DNA of 64,000 bases from Polytrichum commune (Eukaryota; Streptophyta; Polytrichopsida; Polytrichales; Polytrichaceae): NCBI GenBank assembly GCA_950295325.1, contig OX485803.1:61579554-61643553 (forward strand), given 5' to 3'. Shown here in pieces: positions 58,921-64,000 of the stretch. Within the stretch, counting starts at the first letter, position 1. Every line of letters begins with the position of its first letter. Both the position numbers and the translations under genes were made by a program. The notes beneath the pieces were generated by a model. It was not told where the DNA came from. It did not search any database and saw nothing but the letters and a program-made list of their open reading frames with translations.

Positions 58921-59219
58921 TACATTCAATTAGGGCTTTGGTCAATTGTTGGTTATTGTTCAGCTAACATTTTCCATGTTTGGTTGGTTTTAAGTGCATG
59001 TTTGGAGTTGGTGTGGAGGTTTGAATGAAGAACATTTTCTATTGGTTCGTTTATGAAATGAGTTTGGCCTTAAATGAAGTTATAGAATGATCTTCGTTCA
59101 AACCTCCACACCAACTCCGAACATACACCAAAAACTTCTTGGACATGGAACGCGTTATATGCAAAACAACCAACTTACGACCAAAACTCTGGTTGAATTG
59201 AAGGATAACTCTAATAGAT

Positions 59220-59440
59220 AGCATCGTTGGGAGGGCCTATGTGACCTCTTGAAATGAAAGGAAATCTTCACTTTGTCCTCTTATACCTTCCACACCATAA
59301 CTCCAAGTACTGAAAACTTAGAATGAAAATCTTTGTGTCCACAATTTCTAACTGGATGGGACAGTTTCCAAGCCAATCCAGTGGCCATTGATTTCATGTG
59401 GAGGTGGAAGTGCTCACAATAGGGCCACATACCTGTTCGC
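59220..59440 (-). repeat. Dispersed repeat family F, copy
   Basis: 'gcctatgtgacctcttgaaa', 'aaaatctttgtgtccacaat', 'ttctaactggatgggacagt' and 'tgctcacaatagggccacat' match the complement of the 56032-56480 and 62690-63070 copies. Confidence 0.5.
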
Positions 59441-59449
59441 AAATCCTTC

Positions 59450-59811
59450 AACTTTGTTGAAACCTGTGGAAAGCTCATGGAAAGTTGGGAGAGACTTGAC
59501 TTTTGTAACCTTTGACAGGGCAAACGCAAATGTTCCAAACTTAGAAGTAACAATCTTGTATTACTTGATAACTAATAACCTGTGTACAGCCACATTCGAT
59601 TCATTTGAGCTTGCTGTGACCACTTCCATGTCTTCCATGCCGCATTCTTTTGATGCAAAGTGTGGCAATGCTGCTGACTGACATGGATTGCCGACTGATT
59701 GAATGGACTTGAGGAGTACTGACCTGGTTTGATTGATGATATGCAACTTAAATCAGTTAAACTAGTCAACATCTCTCCACCCATCACACTGGCACTGGAG
59801 TGACATCAAAT
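59450..59811. other. Possible but unproven coding remnant
   Basis: A plus-strand frame continues to a TGA at 59679-59681 with unbiased amino-acid composition ('DLTFVTFDRANANVPNLEVT' near its middle). I do not recognise it. Its upstream half is family-F repeat, so only the part after about 59450 could be genuine. Chance remains the more likely explanation. Confidence 0.2.
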
Positions 59812-60037
59812 CAGTGATCGGGGAGATTTTCGGGCATAATCGGTTGAGATCCTAGTGTTTGCAAGTCCAACCGGCTACATGTTGACATCCTTCAGTTTTC
59901 CTTGATTAAATTGGGGTATATTCTATAAATTCCTCTAAATTGATCGGTAATTTTCCTGCAGTCTTGAACTTCAACCGGTTATTTTTTAAACTCAACCAGT
60001 TCATTTGTAACTAACTGCCGGTTCTCCCTGATCATTG
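59812..60037 (+). mobile_element. hAT-like MITE, family E, copy 4 (complete)
   Basis: A 226-bp element with termini CAGTGATCGGGGAGATTTTC and, reverse complemented, CAATGATCAGGGAGAACCGG. The flanking 8-mers CATCAAAT (59804-59811) and CATCAAAC (60038-60045) match at 7 of 8 positions. CAGTG ends plus an 8-bp duplication indicate the hAT superfamily. It has no ORF. It is the best-preserved E copy and defines the family. Confidence 0.85.
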
Positions 60038-62437
60038 CATCAAACACGGGCACGGATCCTGGCATCAGTGCAACAGAAATAAAAGAAGTCGCGTCGAAAT
60101 CGAAATTGCTAATAACTTCCAAAATATGGAGCTTGCAGAAGCAAGTTGCCGGTGCTTCGAAAGGCCCCTGTAGTTTTTGAAGGTCATACTCATAATAACT
60201 GGAGTTTTGTATCTGAGAAATATGAAAGAAAAGTACTGTAGGGAGATAGATAGATGTCTGGTTCATCACAAAATGATTATGCTTGGGAAGATATTTTTCA
60301 TGTGGCACATTCACATTGGTCGAGGTTTCTGTTGAATCCCATGTGGAGATTACCTGTCAAATTCAAAGTGTGGAACCAGACATCACTCTAACTTACATAC
60401 ACACAGAGTTCGAGAAAATTGTGCAATCTGTCGGGACACTCAGAATTGATTAATGTAACACTCTAGATGGAGGCATCCCTGTCCGCCTATGAAGACCACA
60501 TGATCCTTGTAGTGTTTCTTGGGTTTCATGTCTTACCACTGGTTTCCTTCCACCATATGCTTATGAACTTCATGAATTTGAAGTTGAATTCTATTGTTGT
60601 AGTAGACCATAAAATCATGTAGTGGAGGAGAACTAGTTGTAAGACCACATGATCTTTGTAGTATTCCTTGATTTATTCTCCTTCTGCAACTTTTTAATTT
60701 CACTACCTCCTTATTGTTCACCTTCCACATGTTCAATGTTTATTAGAAACAAAAATAAAAATTCTAACATATGGGATCGAACTTTCAAGATTTTGCATGA
60801 GTTCTTTACAACAAGACAATTTGCAAATGTGACAGTTGTTTGGCGTTTGAAACCCTAATCAAATCCGCTTTGTAAGGTTTGCATGGTAGGTTGCAAGCAA
60901 CTTTGCCCAAAGGATTTGAGGGCAAAGAGAGATGGGATCCCATCTGCAAGAATCCATCCTCGATGACCTTGTAAATTGGAATAGATTGATGAAAGTGGTT
61001 GTAAAATGAATGGAAATAGAAATTGTAGATCATGCCACTAGTGGAAGTTCGAGTTTTGCTTGATTTTTATTATTTATCCTGCATCTCATTACTTTTCATG
61101 TGTTCATGCAAGGTTTTCCGCAAGTACAAAATGTATGATGTTCTTTGTAGTCAAATAGTTGATCATCAAACTTGTATTAGGTGCAGTCTCCTGTCAACAA
61201 CTCATTAACTTGAGGACAATCACTTGCGCATGGGGGTCTGATTGCAGGTCAATTCTCTTTTAGGCAATTCAACACCTAGTTTCCAGCAAATTGAATGCCT
61301 AAACTGAAAGAGATGGTCACATTCATACTAGTAAGAAAATGGTTTTATTGACGGGTCCATTTGACATGTGCCACTTAGGACCCATCAAATAAATCACATT
61401 TTATGTCAAATTGACCATTTTAGCATCATATAATGTCACGTTCCAACATTTCTTGGATGAAAGTGCGTCAAATGGGCTATGTTTAAAAGAACCCTGTTTC
61501 CTACTAAGTGCAATATTTCACACAAAATGCGATGTTCTTGACACCATGTAGATGACAACACTTGTGTCAAATTGGTCAGAACGAAGCTTTTTTACTACTA
61601 GTGTAGGAATCACAACTGACGATGTCCAGAGGTTCTTACGTGCTTGATAACATACATGAAGAAGTCTTTTAACATGTTTGCAAATGGTCGAAGGGTTCAT
61701 ATGCACTACGTGGAATGCAGTAATTGATGAGAAACATCCTGCTGATTTTTTTTGTTTTTTATTTTCCCCTGGGTCTAAAATGGACACGATTCTACAATCA
61801 TGATGTCTTCTGACAAGGATTTACTCCTCTTTAGTCTGATGCATTCAATGCAGATCAATTCATTTGTAGTACCAGGTTTTTGAAAGAGATGGTGCTAGTG
61901 AAATGACTGGGTTACTGGGGATAACATTATCTTTGTGGAAGTGGCGAAATTAGGCAAAGATATCAAACTACTCTCAATGACTTTTTTCCTTCCCCAACAG
62001 CTCAAAGTTCTTTCATTTATCTGGTTGAGCTGGTATGTGAATTGTGTCCTTTGCCGTCCATGGAGACCACACAGTCGATGAGACAATGAAGTATTTTCTT
62101 GATTTCAGATCTCTTGACAAATATTGGGATTCTTCGATCCAAATTTCGACTACATAACTGGAAACTAGTTGTATACTTTCATTTGTTGACACACTCTAAG
62201 TAGTCTTTGATGTAAAGAACTCAAATGCTTGAAGTTGAGATTCTTAGAGCAAACGTGTTCCTGTTCAGAAGTCTCAGATGATTTACAAGAGTGGAAGTCC
62301 TCACTCTCCAGGTTCAACTCCTTCATTACCCTTGTTCTCCCCTACCCTGTCCACATTCTATGTTATAAGTACTTCAATCCTCTTTTCTAAAAACAATATT
62401 TCCTTTTTATTCAAATTGCCTTTGAATGTTACCAAAA
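60038..62437. other. Repeat-poor stretch; possible exon at its left edge
   Basis: No recognised repeat over about 2.4 kb, which is unusual here. From 60043 to about 60185 a plus-strand frame reads 'NTGTDPGISATEIKEVASKS' and then 'KLLITSKIWSLQKQVAGASK' before a stop. Composition is protein-like but I cannot assign a family. No splice sites could be fixed. Other short frames (60533-60736, 61518-61787, 62278-62481) are not convincing. Part of an intron-rich gene or an unidentified element remains possible. Confidence 0.3.
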
Positions 62438-62660
62438 CAGTGTCCAGGGAGATTTTTGGGCATAATCAGTCAAACTCCTAGTGTTTCCAAGTCCAACCAG
62501 TTACATGTTGTGATCTTGCGGTTTTTCTTTATGAATTTCGGGTATATTCCACAGATTCCTATGAAAAGATCAATTGTTTTCCTGAAGTCTTGAGCTTCAA
62601 CCAGATATTTCTCAAACTCAACCGGTGCATCTGTAACTAGTGGTCGGTTCTTTCAAAATT
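62438..62660 (+). mobile_element. hAT-like MITE, family E, copy 5
   Basis: Begins CAGTGTCCAGGGAGATTTTT and follows the family through 'cctagtgtttccaagtccaa', 'atatttctcaaactcaaccg' and 'ctgtaactagtggtcggttc'. The right terminus is degraded after 'ggttcttt'. It shows the uninterrupted 'gtaactagtgg' site. Confidence 0.75.
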
Positions 62661-62689
62661 CTTGCTGCATCAATCTTATAACAAGGCGT

Positions 62690-63070
62690 GTGGCCCTACT
62701 GTGGGCACTTCCAACTCCACTGATGTTCCTAACCGTTGGGTCAGCTCAGGAATTTGGTTAGCAATTGCAAATCACGCATTGCGTCATTTCAAGTGTCAGA
62801 ATCGGAGTTAAATACAGGAATTTAAAGTGAATTTTATCCTTCAATTTCAACTGATCACATAGGCCTTCCATTTGTGTCAATCACTGAACCTAGAATGGAA
62901 TCTACATTTTGAGAACATAGTCCAATTTCATTGTGAAACGTGTCTTTCTTTTTTCAAGTTATTATGTCTGTTCTTGACTACAAACCAGGCCATGTACCAC
63001 TCAAATGTAGGTATATGATTAAGAAGAGTGACCACGTAAGGTCCACATACCTTTGATTTCCACGAGCTTA
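62690..63070 (+). repeat. Dispersed repeat family F, copy
   Basis: Landmarks in order: 'gtgggcacttccaactccac', 'agcaattgcaaatcacgcat', 'gatcacataggccttccatt', 'agtccaatttcattgtgaaa', 'gtaccactcaaatgtaggta' and 'aagaagagtgaccacgtaag'. It is collinear with 56032-56480, and the complement of its last part matches 58700-58880. Confidence 0.6.
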
Positions 63071-63175
63071 TTGTCACACTACAAAACTCTTGCAGTGATT
63101 GAGGCATTGGATCATGAAGGGTATTGTTTATTTTTCTTGCTGCAAATAAACTTACTGACACTCTTCAGAGTACTA

Positions 63176-63551
63176 CACTAAATTCCATTTGTCTTGCTGA
63201 ATACTAATTGTAAGTAGCATGTGTAGTGTCACCAACACCAAATGTAGACCTAACATTATTTGTCATTCCTTGTAGAAAATTTTGGGCATTACAGATTTAA
63301 AATGCTACGATTGCTGTCACTTACGTGCTAAGTGGTTTTTCACCTAAATTTCAATCATCCATGACAATATTTCATTACAAAATTGTTGGGATGCAGAATA
63401 TACCAAACTTTGTTCCAATAATTGGCATGGAATTTATTTAAATTTCAATCATCCATGATAGTACTTGTAAACTTATTCATAAGAAGTGTCATAGTTTTTT
63501 TTTATCATAGTGACATAAAATACCACATGACACTAAATACAACATTTAGTG
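63176..63551 (+). mobile_element. MITE family A, copy 6
   Basis: A 376-bp element flanked by TA (63174-63175 and 63552-63553). It begins CACTAAATTCCATTTGTC, having lost the inner half of the left palindrome, and ends CACTAAATACAACATTTAGTG. The interior is the fullest forward reference for family A ('gtagacctaacattatttgt', 'caatcatccatgacaatatt', 'gggatgcagaatataccaaa'). It has no ORF. Confidence 0.82.
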
Positions 63552-63555
63552 TAAT

Positions 63556-64000
63556 GATCTCTACCTTGTCATTTTCGAGGTGTATTGGTGAGATATGGTG
63601 ACTTGATTAAAAAAAAAATTAATTTTAAATCTTGCAAGCTCCACAGACAGACTTCATGCACTTTTATAACTCCAGTGTTGGAAATTTTGATGACAACTTC
63701 TACAAGGCATTGTTTTGTCTTGCAATTAGTAACACCTTGACTTCAATTTCCATCCATGAGCACAACACATTCACCTCGAAAGTATATCTTCTTCCTTCAG
63801 TGACCGGTAATGCAGCTCCTGTGTATTAGTTCAACGCTATTTGTTGACGATTTGCAGGTTGGTTACAAAAGTTGTTGATTATGATTTGCAGGGGAAGACT
63901 TAACAAAAAGAAGCTCTAAATTGAAGAGACAGTTGCTCTCCTCTGTCTGCAGGGGATTAATTCTCAGTCGCAACAGCTTAATTGCTTGTTACGCGATCCA
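63556..64000. other. Unassigned end of window
   Basis: A 65-codon frame (63632-63829) is followed by two 'tttgcag' acceptor-like strings near 63863 and 63886. This is suggestive of exon-intron structure but insufficient to call a gene, and the window ends. Confidence 0.25.

Noticed and set aside
1-64000. tRNA, rRNA or CRISPR arrays
   Set aside because: No cloverleaf with a GGTTCGA-type arm, no rRNA-like conserved blocks, and no regularly spaced short direct repeats with unique spacers were seen.

Overview
The window reads as nuclear DNA of a eukaryote, most likely a land plant. It is AT-rich and CpG-poor, it holds no intact protein-coding gene that I can recognise, and it is packed with nested transposon remnants: pogo/Tigger DNA transposons, TA-, TAA- and 8-bp-duplicating MITEs, non-LTR retrotransposon relics and solo LTRs. 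A plant-type telo-box and G-box lie in its one GC-rich island. Tigger-like transposases of this sort would fit a non-seed plant (bryophyte, lycophyte or fern), but that is inference and I cannot name a species.

Layout. 1-13 kb: mostly unassigned AT-rich DNA with a diverged ~165-bp tandem array (1365-1930), two short MITEs (5830-6166 and 8104-8317) and microsatellites. 13.4-15 kb: a TA-flanked MITE (family A) broken by a Harbinger-type MITE (family C), then a second C copy. 15.3-18 kb: a badly decayed LINE on the minus strand, with reverse transcriptase and C-terminal segments still visible. 19-21 kb: a 207-bp duplication, another A copy and the GC-rich island. 25-36 kb: C copies, a triple nest (element B holds MITE A, which holds a 1,820-bp pogo/Tigger element with a transposase ORF), and a ~2-kb solo LTR. 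39-43 kb: D-family MITEs and a foldback. 45.6-46.8 kb: the 3' end of a second LINE. 47.7-48.6 kb: an A copy split by a 412-bp element with ~47-bp terminal inverted repeats and a perfect 8-bp target duplication. 51-54.5 kb: a C copy split by a solo LTR with a perfect 5-bp duplication, followed by a hAT-like MITE (family E) split by a D element. 55-63.6 kb: more C, E and A copies, including an E copy carrying two separate insertions, one of them a Tigger relic.

The repeats date each other by nesting. Wherever a second copy of a host repeat is present, the uninterrupted version can be read from it, so several insertion points and target duplications are fixed within the window. The most distinctive feature is a group of MITEs (A, B1, D) that share a palindromic terminal sequence built on CACTAAATA/TATTTAGTG and insert at TA, although their interiors differ. 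Long stretches between elements hold nothing I can identify; these are listed.

Family letters A-L are local labels for this window, not database names. All similarities were judged by eye.
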